A stretch of DNA of 64,000 nucleotides from Sebastes aleutianus (GCA_916700875.1 CAKAKS010000066.1:19769490-19833489); one strand, 5' to 3'; positions 45,334-57,762 are shown, counted from the stretch's first letter. A program made the numbers and translations. The notes: generated from the letters alone by a model not told the origin.

Positions 45334-46890
45334 AGCTGCAAGCAGCGATGAACGGGCCCTCGCCCCCGCAGGCACGTTTGGGGAACGCGCACGTCGGGGA
45401 ACACGCTGTCGTGCATTCCCGTGAAAGTCGGAAACAGCACGCAACAGTTAGAGTGAATTTTCTGCTTGGAGCATGTGGCGCTGGAAATGAACTGTTGAGA
45501 ACATGTGGGGCGTCCTTTAAAGCACTTCTATGAGGGTGGCTGGCAGTATACAACCATTTCCTGTTGTCAGTAGGTGGCGCTATGACTGTCACTCATAATA
45601 CCACGTATATATCTTCAGGCCTGGACTCTTATAAAACATGTCAAATTTGGGGAAGATTGGACAACGTATAGTCAATTTACAACAATTTTCTGTTTCCTGT
45701 AGGGGGCGCTATGACTTTCACTCATAATTGCACATATATGTCTTCAGGCCGGGACTCTTATCCAGCTTGTGAAATTTGGGGCAGATCGGACTATGTAAAG
45801 TCAAGTTACAACAGCTTCCTGTGTCATGGCGAAACATCAAAATTCGCCGCGCCGCCACAAGAACGCCGTTTCACGAAAAAACAAAAGCTTCGCAATTTAG
45901 TATCATGAAGGTCTTGAGATTCTGCTGCCCGACTTTGAGATGGATTGCTTGTATCCTCTAGGAGGAGTATCGCAAAGTTTCATACCTAAAAAGTGACAAA
46001 ATGGCGTCTTTGCACATGACGTATGACATCACCGTTCGAGCGATCAAATATTTCTTCGCAATTTAGCATCACAGTAGTTTGAGGGTTATACCACCCAAAT
46101 TTGACGCGAATCCGATAAACCCTCTAGGAGGAGTTCGTAAAAGTATGCATAAAATACATGAAAAACGCACATATTCCAATATGGCCGACTTCCCGGTGGG
46201 CGGAGCTAATGAAACCCGATGAGGAATATGTCTGAAATAATGAGCAGGATGTACCTACCAAATTTCATGAATATAGGATCAACTTTGACCAAACTATGGC
46301 CTTCCACGCGTTAGGGGGCGCTATAGAGCCGGCTAAACATGCTGAACCCAATAACTGTACATTTACATAAAGTTCACAGGTGTCCATCATTTTGCCAAGT
46401 TTCATGAGTTTTCGAGTACCTCAAGGTATGTTCCATATCTAAAAGACATAAGGGGGCGCTAGAGAGCCAACATGCCACGCCCAAGCAAAATTTCACTACT
46501 AAATCAAACTAATTATGAGTTTGGATGTGCGTGTAAAGTTTCATGAGTTTTTGTCCATCCTAAAGTTCTCAAACATGTGTTCGTAAATTTTAAAATCACG
46601 CAGGAAGTCCAACATGGCTGACTTCCTGTTGGCTGAAAAAATCTCAAAAATATTTAATCCAGGTATGAGGACGTCAGCAATGACATACTTGAATTCCGTG
46701 CCGATCGAAGAAACTTTCTCTGAAAAACTGCCTACATTAGTGGGCGCTATCTCGCCCCCTGGACACACCCGAGCCGGGTCACTCCAGAACATTGAATTTC
46801 GCGCCACTTCTGACGCATATTCCACTTTTGGTGAGTTTTTGGGGATGGAAAAGGCCTCAAAAACGCGATCTCCCGGCAGAAAAATAATAA
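45334..46890 (+). repeat. Array unit 1 of the AGCTGCAAGCAGC family
   Basis: Preceded by TTAA (45330-45333). It starts AGCTGCAAGCAGCGATGAAC and has three exact AGGGGGCGCTA motifs (45701, about 46313, 46451) plus AGGTGGCGCTA and AGTGGGCGCTA variants. It stops at GGCAGAAAAATAATAATT without the hairpin tail of the other units. Open frames inside it are short, have no recognisable domain and are shared by units only through duplication. Confidence 0.9.
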
Positions 46891-46894
46891 TTAA

Positions 46895-48337
46895 AGCTGC
46901 AAGCAGCGATGAACGGGCCCTCGCCCTTGCGGGCACGTCAAGGTAACGCGCACGTCGGGGCACATACATTTTTTCAGGCCAAGACTCTTATAAAACATGT
47001 CAAATTTGGGGAAGATTGGACAATGTATAGTCAATTTACAACAACTTCCTGTTTCCTGTAGGGGGCGCTATGACTTTCACTCAAAATGGCACATATATGT
47101 CTTCAGGCCGGGACTATTATCCAGCTTATGAAATTTGGGGCAGATCAGACTATGTAAAGTCAAGTTAAAACAGCTTCCTGTGTCATGGCGAAACATCAAA
47201 ATTCGCCGCGCCGCCCCAAGAACGCCGTTTCACAAAAACACAAAAGCGTCGCAATTTAGTATCATGAAGGTGTTGAGATTCCGCTGCCTAATTTTGAGAT
47301 GGATCGCTTGAATCCTCTAGGAGGAGTATCGCAAAGTTCCATACCTAAAAAGCGACAAAATGGCGTCTTCGCACATGACGTATGACATCACCGTTCGAGC
47401 AATCAAAAATTTCTTCGCAATTTAGCATCATAGTGATGGGAGGGTTATACCACCCAAATTTGACGCGGATCCGATAAACTCTCTAGGAGGAGTTCGTAAA
47501 AGTATGCATAAAATACATGAAAAACGCACAAAATCCAATATGGCCGACTTCCGGGTGGGCGGAGCTAATGAAACCCGATGAGGAATATGTTTGAAATAAT
47601 GAGTGGGATATGCATACCAGGTTTCATGAATATAGGATCAACTTTGACCAAACTATAGCCTTCCACGCGTTAGGGGGCGCTAGAGAGCAGGCTAAACGCA
47701 CTGAACCTAATGGCTGTACATTTACATAAAGTTCACAGGTGTCAATCATTTTGCCAAGTTTCATGAGTTTTCGAGTACCTCAAGGTATGTTCCATATCTA
47801 AAAGACATAAGGGGGCGCTAGAGAGCTAACATGCCACGCCCTTGCAAAATTTCACCACTAAAATAAAGTAATTACGAGTTTGGATGTGCATGTAAAGTTT
47901 CATGAGTTTTTGTACATCTTAAAGTCATCAAACCTGTGTCCGTAAATTTTAAAATCACGCAGGAAGTCGAACATGGCTGACTTCCTGTTGGCCAAAGAAA
48001 TCTCAAAAATATTTAATCCGGGTTTGAAGATGTGAGCAATGACATACTTGAATTTCGTGAAGATCGAAGAAACTTTCCCTGAAAAAATGCCTACATTAGG
48101 GGGCGCTATCTCGCCCGCTGGCGACACCCGAGCCCAATCAATACAGAACTTTGAATTTCCCACCAGTTCTGACGCATATTCCACTTTTCATGAGTTTTTG
48201 GGGATGGAAAAGGTCCCAAAAACGCGATATTCCAGCGGAAAAATAATAATAATACTTAGAAAAACAATAGGTTTCCTTGCACTTTCGTGCCAGGACACCG
48301 TTGGGGTCCTGGCACTTTCGTGCTCGGGCCCTAATAA
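46895..48337 (+). repeat. Array unit 2
   Basis: Same start after TTAA (46891-46894). It lacks about 200 bp near its left end compared with unit 1. It has four exact AGGGGGCGCTA motifs (about 47060, 47671, 47810, 48098). It ends with a hairpin (GTGCCAGGAC/GTCCTGGCAC) and GGGCCCTAA (CTAA at 48331-48334). Confidence 0.9.
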
Positions 48338-48341
48338 TTAA

Positions 48342-50070
48342 AGCTGCAAGCAGCGATGAACGGGCCCTCGCCCCCGCGGGCACGTTTGGGGAACGCGCAC
48401 GTCGGGGAACACGCTGTCGTGCATTCCCGTGAAAGTCGGAAACAGCACGCAACAGTTAGAGTGAATTTTCTGCTTGGAGCATGTGGCGCTGGAAATGAAC
48501 TGTTGAGAACATGTGGGGCGTCCTTTAAAGCACTTCTATGAGGGTGGCTGGCAGTATACAACCATTTCCTGTTGTCAGTAGGTGGCGCTATGACTTTCAC
48601 TCATAATACCACGTATATGTCTTCAGGCCTGGACTCTTATAAAACATGTCAAATTTTGGGAAGATTGGACAACGTATAGTCAATTTACAACAATTTCCTG
48701 TTTCCTGTAGGGGGCGCTATGACTTTCACTCATAATGGCACATATATGTCTTCAGGCCGGGACTCTTATCCAGCTTGTGAAATTTGGGGCAGATCGGACT
48801 ATGTAAAGTCAAGTTACAACAGCTTCCTGTGTCATGGCGAAACATCAAAATTCGCCGCGCCGCCACAAGAACGCCGTTTCACGAAAAAACAAAAGCTTCG
48901 CAATTTAGTATCATGAAGGTCTTGAGATTCTGCTGCCCGACTTTGAGATGGATTGCTTGTATCCTCTAGGAGGAGTATCGCAAAGTTTCATACCTAAAAA
49001 GTGACAAAATGGCGTCTTTGCACATGACGTATGACATCACCGTTCAAGCGATCAAATATTTCTTCGCAATTTAGCATCACAGTAGTTTGAGGGTTATACC
49101 ACCCAAATTTGACGCGAATCCGATAAACCCTCTAGGAGGAGTTCGTAAAAGTATGCATAAAATACATGAAAAACGCACATATTCCAATATGGCCGACTTC
49201 CCGGTGGGCGGAGCTAATGAAACCCGATGAGGAATATGTCTGAAATAATGAGCAGGATGTACCTACCAAATTTCATGAATATAGGATCAACTTTGACCAA
49301 ACTATGGCCTTCCACGCATTAGGGGGCGCTATAGAGCCGGCTAAACATGCTGAACCCAATAACTGTACATTTACATAAAGTTCACAGGTGTCCATCATTT
49401 TGCCAAGTTTCATGAGTTTTCGAGTACCTCAAGGTATGTTCCATATCTAAAAGACATAAGGGGGCGCTAGAGAGCCAACATGCCACGCCCAAGCAAAATT
49501 TCGCTACTAAATCAAACTAATTATGAGTTTGGATGTGCGTGTAAAGTTTCATGAGTTTTTGTCCATCCTAAAGTTCTCAAACATGTGTTCGTAAATTTTA
49601 AAATCACGCAGGAAGTCCAACATGGCTGACTTCCTGTTGGCTGAAAAAATCTCAAAAATATTTAATCCAGGTATGAGGACGTCAGCAATGACATACTTGA
49701 ATTCCGTGCCGATCGAAGAAACTTTCTCTGAAAAACTGCCTACATTAGTGGGCGCTATCTCGCCCCCTGGACACACCCGAGCCGGGTCACTCCAGAACAT
49801 TGAATTTCGCGCCACTTCTGACGCATATTCCACTTTTGGTGAGTTTTTGGTGATGGAAAAGGTCCCAAAAACGCGATCTCCCGGCAGAAAAATAATAATA
49901 ATACTTAGAAAAACAATAGGTTTCCTTGCACTTTCGTGCCAGGACACCGTTGGGGTCCTGGCACTTTCGTGCTCGGGCCCTAATAATAATTTTTAGAAAA
50001 ACAATAGGTTTCCTTGCACTTTCGTGCCAGGACGCCGTTGGGTCCTGGCACTTTCGTGCTCGGGCCCTAA
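48342..50070 (+). repeat. Array unit 3
   Basis: Nearly identical to unit 1 at an offset of 3008 bp. Three exact AGGGGGCGCTA motifs (about 48710, 49320, 49459). The hairpin tail is present twice in tandem (about 49904-49984 and 49992-50070). Confidence 0.9.
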
Positions 50071-50074
50071 TTAA

Positions 50075-52248
50075 AGCTGCAAGCAGCGATGAACGGGCCC
50101 TCGCCCCCGCGGGCACGTCTGGGGAACGCGCACGTCGGGATACCCGCTGTCGTGCATTCCCGTGAAAGTCGGAAACTGCACGCAACAGTTAGAGTGAATT
50201 TTCTGCTTGGAGCATGTGGCGCTGGAAATGAACTGTTGAGAACATGTGGGGCGTCCTTTAAAGCACTTCTATGAGGGTGGCTGGCAGTATACAACCATTT
50301 CCTGTTGCCAGTAGGTGGCGCTATGACTATCACTCATAATGGCACGTATATGTATTCAGGGCTGGATTCTTATAAAACATGTCAAATTTGGGGAAGATTG
50401 GACAATGTATAGTCAATTTACAACGACTTCCTGTTTCCTGTAGGGGGCGCTATGACTTTCACTCATAATGGCACATATATGTCTTCAGGCCTGGACTATT
50501 ATCCAGCTTGTGAAGTTAGGGGCAGATCAGACTATGTAAAGTCAAGTAACAACAGCCTCTTGTGTCATGGCGACCAATCAAAATTCACGTACGACATCAA
50601 CGTTCAAGCGATCAAAAATTCCTTTGCAAAATATTATCACAGTAGTTTGAGGTTTATACTACACAAATTTCACGCGAATCCGATGAACTCTCTAGGAGGA
50701 GTTCGTAAAAGTATGCATAAATTACATAAATTACATGAAAGCCATGACGTACCACTGTGTCATGGCAAACTTTCAAAATTCATGTACGACATCATCGTTC
50801 GAGCGATCAAAATTTCCTTCGCAATTTATCATCACAGTAGTTTGAGGGTTACACCACCCAAATTTCACGCGAATCCGATGAACTCTCTAGGAGGAGTTCG
50901 TAAAAGTATGCATAAAATACATAAATGCCATGAAAAACACAAAATTCAATATGGCCGACTTCCGGGTGGGCGGAGCTAATGAAACCCAATGAGGAATATG
51001 TTTGAAATAATGAGTGGAATATGCATACCAAATTTCATGAATATAGGAACAACTTTGACCAAACTACGGCCTAAAGTCAAGTTACAACAGCCTCCTGTGT
51101 CTTGGCGAAACATCAAAATTCAACGCGCCGCCACAAGAACGCCGTTTCACGAAAACACAAAAGCTTCGCAATTTAGCATCCTGAAGGTGTTGAGATTCGG
51201 TTGCCCGACTTTGAGATGGATCTCTTGAATGCTCTAGGAGGAGTATCGCAAAGTTCCATACCTTAAACGTGACAAAATGGCGTCTTCGCACATGACGTAT
51301 GACATCACCGTTTGAGCGATCAAAAATTCCTTCGCAATTTAGCATCGCAGTAGTGGGAGGGTTATCCCACCCAAATTTGACGCGAATCCGATAAACCCTC
51401 TAGGAGGAGTTCGTAAAAGTATGCATAAAATACATGAAAAACGCACATATTCCAATATGGCCGACTTCCCGGTGGGCGGAGCTAATGAAACCCGATGAGG
51501 AATATGTCTGAAATAATGAGCAGGATGTACCTACCAAATTTCATGAATATAGGATCAACTTTGACCAAACTATGGCCTTCCACGCGTTAGGGGGCGCTAT
51601 AGAGCCGGCTAAACATGCTGAACCCAATAACTGTACATTTACATAAAGTTCACAGGTGTCCATCATTTTGCCAAGTTTCATGAGTTTTCGAGTACCTCAA
51701 GGTATGTTCAAAATCTAAAAGACATAAGGGGGCGCTAGAGAGCCAACATGCCACGCCCTTGCAAAATTTCACCACTAAATCAAAGTAATTACTAGTTTGG
51801 ATGTACATGTAAAGTTTCATGAGTTTTTGTGCATCCTAAAGTCTTCAAAGATGTGTTCGTAAATTTTAAAAAAACGCAGGAAGTCCAAGATCGCTGACTT
51901 CCTGTTGGCTGAAAAAATCTCAAAAATATTTAACACGAACTTCAAGACGTATGCAATGATATACTTGAATTTCATGAAGATCGAAGAAACTTTCCCTGAA
52001 AAACAGCCTACATTAGGGGGCGCTATCTCGCCCGCTGGCGACACCCGATCCGAATCACTACAGAACTTTGAATTTCGCGCCACTTCTGACGCATATTCCA
52101 CTTTTGGTGAGTTTTTGGGGATGGAAAAGGTCACAAAAACGCGATATTCCAGCAGAAAAATAATAATCCTTAGAAAAACAATAGGTTTCCTTGCACTTTC
52201 GTGCCAGGACACCGTTGGGGTCCTGGCACTTTCATGCTCGGGCCCTAA
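50075..52248 (+). repeat. Array unit 4, internally expanded
   Basis: Same ends as the other units, but the segment around TCTAGGAGGAGTTCGTAAAA is present three times (near 50690, 50887, 51400), making this the longest copy. Four exact AGGGGGCGCTA motifs (about 50441, 51589, 51727, 52014). Ends in the hairpin tail and CTAA (52245-52248). Confidence 0.88.
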
Positions 52249-52295
52249 TAAAGTAAAATAAATATAAATAGGTAGATAGATAGAAGTAAAATTAA

Positions 52296-53937
52296 AGCTG
52301 CAAGCAGCGATGAACGGGCCCTCGCCCCCGCGGGCACGTTTGGGGAACGCGCACGTCGGGGAACACGCTGTCGTGCATTCCCGTGAAAGTCGGAAACAGC
52401 ACGCAACAGTTAGAGTGAATTTTCTGCTTGGAGCATGTGGCGCTGGAAATGAACTGTTGAGAACATGTGGGGCGTCCTTTAAAGCACTTCTATGAGGGTG
52501 GCTGGCAGTATACAACCATTTCCTGTTGTCAGTAGGTGGCGCTATGACTTTCACTCATAATACCACGTATATGTCTTCAGGCCTGGACTCTTATAAAACA
52601 TGTCAAATTTGGGGAAGATTGGACAACGTATAGTCAATTTACAACAATTTCCTGTTTCCTGTAGGGGGCGCTATGACTTTCACTCATAATGTCACAAAAA
52701 TGTCTTCAGGCCTGGACTATTATCCAGCTTGTGAAGTTTGGGGCAGCTCAGTCCATGTAAAGTCAAGTTACAACAGCTTCCTGTGTCATGGCGAAACATC
52801 AAAATTCGCCGCGCCGCCACAAGAACGCCGTCTCACGAAAAAACAAAAGCTTCGCAATTTAGTATCATGAAGGTCTTGAGATTCTGCTGCCCGACTTTGA
52901 GATGGATTGCTTGTATCCTCTAGGAGGAGTATCGCAAAGTTTCATACCTAAAAAGTGACAAAATGGCGTCTTTGCACATGACGTATGACATCACCGTTCG
53001 AGCGATCAAATATTTCTTCGCAATTTAGCATCACAGTAGTTTGAGGGTTATACCACCCAAATTTGACGCGAATCCGATAAACCCTCTAGGAGGAGTTCGT
53101 AAAAGTATGCATAAAATACATGAAAAACGCACATATTCCAATATGGCCGACTTCCCGGTGGGCGGAGCTAATGAAACCCGATGAGGAATATGTCTGAAAT
53201 AATGAGCAGGATGTACCTACCAAATTTCATGAATATAGGATCAACTTTGACCAAACTATGGCCTTCCACGCGTTAGGGGGCGCTATAGAGCCGGCTAAAC
53301 ATGCTGAACCCAATAACTGTACATTTACATAAAGTTCACAGGTGTCCATCATTTTGCCAAGTTTCATGAGTTTTCGAGTACCTCAAGGTATGTTCAAAAC
53401 CTAAAAGACATAAGGGGGCGCTAGAGAGCCAACATGCCACGCCCAAGCAAAATTTCACCACTAAATCAAAGTAATTATGAGTTTGGATGTGCGTGTAAAG
53501 TTTCATGAGTTTTTGTCCATCCTAAAGTTCTCAAACATGTGTTCGTAAATTTTAAAATCACGCAGGAAGTCCAACATGGCTGACTTCCTGTTGGCCAAAA
53601 AAATCTCCAAAATATTTAATCCAGGTATGAGGATGTGAGCAATGACATACTTGAATTTCATGAAGATCGAAGAAACTTTCTCTGAAAAACTGCCTACATT
53701 AGGGGGCGCTATCTCGTCCCCTGGAGACACCCGAGCCGGGTCACTACAGAACATTGGAGTTCGCGCCACTTCTGACGCATATTCCACTTTTGGTGAGTTT
53801 TTGGGGATGGGAAAGGTCCCAAAAACGCAATCTCCGGGCAGAAAAATAATAATAATACTTAGAAAAACAATAGGTTTCCTTGCACTTTCGTGCCAGGACA
53901 CCGTTGGGGTCCTGGCACTTTCGTGCTCGGGCCCTAA
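52296..53937 (+). repeat. Array unit 5
   Basis: Follows a short AT-rich spacer with GATA repeats. Very close to unit 3 at an offset of 3954 bp. Four exact AGGGGGCGCTA motifs (about 52663, 53273, 53411, 53700). Ends in the hairpin tail and CTAA (53934-53937). Confidence 0.9.
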
Positions 53938-53941
53938 TTAA

Positions 53942-54864
53942 AGCTGCGAGCAGCGATGAATGGGCCCTCGTCCCTGCGGGCACGTCTGGGGAACGCGCAT
54001 GTCGGGGCACGTACATGTCTTCAGGCTAAGACTCTTATAAAACATGTCAAATTTGGGGAAGATTGGACAATGTATAGTCAATTTACAACAACTTTTTTTT
54101 AAAATTTGGTCAGGACCATCTTAAGACCTTGAGGATGAAAAGTTATCAAAATGGTGAGTGTTCACTTAACGACCTGACCGTGGCGTGGCGGCCATTTTGA
54201 GCCATTCGCCATGAAACAGTAGGCTGTTGTAACTTGACTTTACCTAGTCCCATCTGCCCCAGATTTCTCAGGTATGATGGTGGTACAGTCTTGAGGACAT
54301 GTACATGAGAAAATATAGTCATAGCCCCGCCCCAAGACGTTAGCCACGCCCCCTTTCATAACTCATGAACCGTTTGTCGTAGAGTCTTGTGGGAGGTGTC
54401 ATATCACTCAGCAGAGTGCCTGTTAAGTTGGGTAAGGTTATCCCCGACCCCTACACATAAGCCCCGTCCCCTTTCATAACTCATGAACCGTTTGTCGTAG
54501 AGTCTTGTGGGAGGTGTCATATCACTCAGCAGACAGTGCCTGTTTCATTTGTGAAGGTTATGCCCGCCCCCTACACATTAGCCCTGCCCCCTTTCATAAT
54601 TCATGATCTGTTTGTCGTAGACTCTTATGGGAGGTGTCATATCACTCAGCAGAGTGCCTGTTAAGTTGGGTAAGGTTATCCCCGACCCCTACACATAAGC
54701 CCCGTCCCCTTTCATAACTCATGAACCGTTTGTCGTAGAGTTTTGTGGCAGGCGTCGTGGCACTCGTCAGAGTTTCGATTTCGCCACGACAGCAAGTACG
54801 CCGACATGCGCGTTCCCCAGACGTGCCCGCGGGGGCGAGGGCCCGTTCATCGCTGCTTGCAGCT
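53942..54864. mobile_element. Fold-back copy with 64-bp inverted ends and TTAA flanks
   Basis: The left end starts AGCTGCGAGCAGCGATGAAT. The right end is the reverse complement of AGCTGCAAGCAGCGATGAAC. The arms match at 60 of 64 positions as I count them. TTAA lies at 53938-53941 and 54865-54868. The left third runs in the direction of units 1-5, and part of the right side (about 54215-54310) is the same family inverted. In between is a tandem repeat of about 118 bp (54345-54765). No coding capacity. Confidence 0.88.
54345..54765 (+). repeat. Tandem repeat of about 118 bp, four copies
   Basis: Each copy has CCCCTTTCATAACTCATGAA, CGTTTGTCGTAGA and GGAGGTGTCATATCACTCAG or close variants. Copies begin near 54352, 54469, 54589 and 54707. 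It lies inside the fold-back element. Confidence 0.85.
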
Positions 54865-54868
54865 TTAA

Positions 54869-57700
54869 TTATTAATTATATTGAATAATATGATTTAATT
54901 TATATGAAATCATCGTCTGGGCACCACTCTTTGAAACAAAGAGAAAATGATAGCACATTAATGTAGTCTCATAGATAAGTGTCATTAAATATACTGAACT
55001 ATCAATTTGGAACTTTGATTAATAATTAAATTAATAGCTATAACAAAAATAGATAGTAAAGGTTGAAGGATATTAGAGTTCTTGACATAGCAGCGGTTGG
55101 CATTATTCACTCTTGTACAATATTAAACAGACCAGCATGTATAATCCACAAACATTTATTTACAAGATAATAAAGGGTTGAAACCCAATATTAATCTAAC
55201 TAAATAACTAAACTAAACAAACCAAACACAGTGTGTGAGCATGTGTGTGTGAGACTGAGAGAGACAGGGACAAAGACAAGATGGCTACCTGTCTTGCATG
55301 GCCTACAGACAATATGGCGAACACTGTAAAACTACAAAAATGGCCAGATCAAAGATGGCCGCCAACATGTTACCACATGACCTCTTTGTTCTTCGGAGCA
55401 CATGTGCTCAGGAAGGACAAAGGGAGGGGGCTGATGTGGGGGTTGAGATTATCTGAATGTGTATGTTTATGTTTAAAACTAATTCTTTATGTAATAGTTT
55501 ATGTATGTGATCTTAATGTGTGTCGGATAATGCAGTGGGTTAGAAAAGATGGTTAGTTTGCATGTGTGGGACCCACAGTAATGTTAGACATAGTGATGGA
55601 CATTGGACACCCCCCATTCTCATTCACATGTATAATTTATGTATTGTTTTATTTTTAATCTGATATATGTGTATGTGCACTAGGAGCTAATGTTTTGGTA
55701 GGTTAATCTGTGTTTATAAAGAGTAAAACTCACACAGGCACTTTGGCCAGCTAAGGGGTCCTTTGGGTGAGATGCAGGAGCGCGTATGCGTCATTCAGCA
55801 GACGTATCGGCAGTATGTAGCCGCGCAATGCTAATGTGCTGTGTTTCTGTGTTTCTAGGTGAGCTAAAGTGGTTAAAGGATGTATAAAAGTAGCGACACA
55901 GATGTATAAAGAATGTGTATGAATAAGGGACCAGCGGTAATGCAAACATGAGATTTATATCGGAGTTTTGCAAGTTGTTACAAGGATGTTGTAGGGGTTC
56001 TACTTAGTAGGTTTTGGTTATTAGCAAATTAATTAATAAATAATAATAGAATTATTAATATTAATAAAGATTATCAATAAACATCAATAATAAACGGGGC
56101 ACCACCCTGGAATCAGGGACCAATGACCAAAACGTTAATATAGTCTCATTATATATGCTAAACTATCAATTTGGAACATTGATTAATAATTAAATTAATA
56201 ACTATAACCAGAATAGATAGTAAAGGTTGAAGGATATCGGAGTTCTTGACATAGCAGAGGTTGGCATTATTCACTCTTGTGCAACATTAAAGAGACCAGC
56301 GTGTATATTCCACAAACATTTATTTACAAGATAATAAAGGTTCAAAACACAATATTAATCTAACTAAATAACTAAACTAAACAAACCAAACACAGTGTGT
56401 GTGTGTGTGAGAGAGAGAGAGGGGGGGGGGGGGGGGAACAAGATGGCGTCTTGTTTCAAAATGTCTGAATGGCCTACAAACAAAATGGCGAGCACTGTAA
56501 AACTACAAAGATGGCGGAATCAAAGATGGCCGCCAGCATGTCATCACGTGACCTCTTTGTTCTTCTGAGAAGAAGGACAGAAGGGGGGGGGGTGATGTGG
56601 GGTTAAGATTATCTGAAGCTGTATGTTTATGTTTAACTAATTCACAGTCTCTGTATGTGATCTTTATGTGTGTTAGATATGCAGTGGGTTAGAAAAGATG
56701 GTTAGTTTGCATGCAAGACCTTGTCTATGTGAAGCATAAACTAAACACATCAGATATGGCGAAGCCAGTTACCCAAAAATCAAATACAGATAAATCACCA
56801 CCGTCAAACTCAATGAATAACATTAAACATATTAATACAGGTACATTCTAGAAATCAAAGTTTAACTGTCTTGTACAGCCATGTGCGATTGCTAATGCTA
56901 AGGCCCAGTACGTTACCCCATGGAAGAACAGGGTTTGTAATTCCATGTGTTGAAGTTGTGGTTCCAACTCAAAGAGGTCGTCTTTGCTGTTAGTTTGGTT
57001 AGCTTGGTGCTAACTGTGAGAAGGCGGGCGCTCGCGTCTTCCACCTTTGGTTCCTTTTGTTGCTATGGCTGTTTCCTAACAGAACATAGAATCAGAGAGC
57101 AGAGCTGCTTCCGGTCTGGAGAGCAGGAAGAGAGCTGTGGCTCACCTCCAGCAGCTGGTCAGCTTGGGTGAGGAGGTGAAGACGAAAGAGGAGGAACAAA
57201 GAAATTCCTCTGGTTTTGTTCTGTGTGATTTTCACACCTAGGTGCGAATGTTAGAGTGGCCAATGGAGATTGAGCTGAGCTTGGTCCACTGACCAATGGT
57301 AAGGATCCTGAGACAGTTCACTGTGTCTGCCACCCGAAATGGCAGGTCCCTACAATGTTGTGTGAAATAGTGCTAGCCGTTTGCTAATGAGGACATTCGT
57401 AGTGTAACCAACAGGGGCCTGCTAGGATATAAGTTGTGAGTGTGCAGAATGTTGTCAGGGTTAATGTGTTTTGAAGATTATACAGGAAGCAGACATTTTA
57501 TGTTTATTGCATGTTCATAGCGAACGTGAATGTTTATAGCGCGTCATTCAGCAGACGTATCGGCAGTATGTAGCCGCGCAATGCTATTGTGCTGTGTTTC
57601 TGTGTTTCCAGAAAAAGAGTGAAATATATATTTTTTAAACTTATGCACGCCTGGAAGTCACTTTGTGTCAAAGTGTGCAACAAATATTGGAGGCACCGCT
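54869..57700. mobile_element. LTR-like direct repeats upstream of a gag-like gene
   Basis: A block at about 54955-55562 recurs at about 56130-56713 in the same orientation (shared CTATCAATTTGGAAC, AGATAGTAAAGGTTGAAGGA and TTATTCACTCTTGT). A shorter block at about 55786-55858 recurs at 57540-57612 (CATTCAGCAGACGTATCGGC). The order A-B-A-B just before the gag-like frame suggests two LTRs, or an LTR with a nested duplication. I could not fix the exact LTR ends or a primer-binding site. No host gene is seen. Confidence 0.55.
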
Positions 57701-57762
57701 AGGATGATCAACGCCGTGCTCAGTGTGAAAACGTGGACGGGGATTGCCTTTCACTGACGTCG

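Noticed and set aside
45334..53937. CRISPR-like array
   Set aside because: Units are kilobases long with no short repeat-spacer pattern, in vertebrate DNA.
46541..54016. Open frames of 80-245 codons repeated along the array
   Set aside because: They recur only because the units are duplicated, differ in frame and ends between units, and show no domain.
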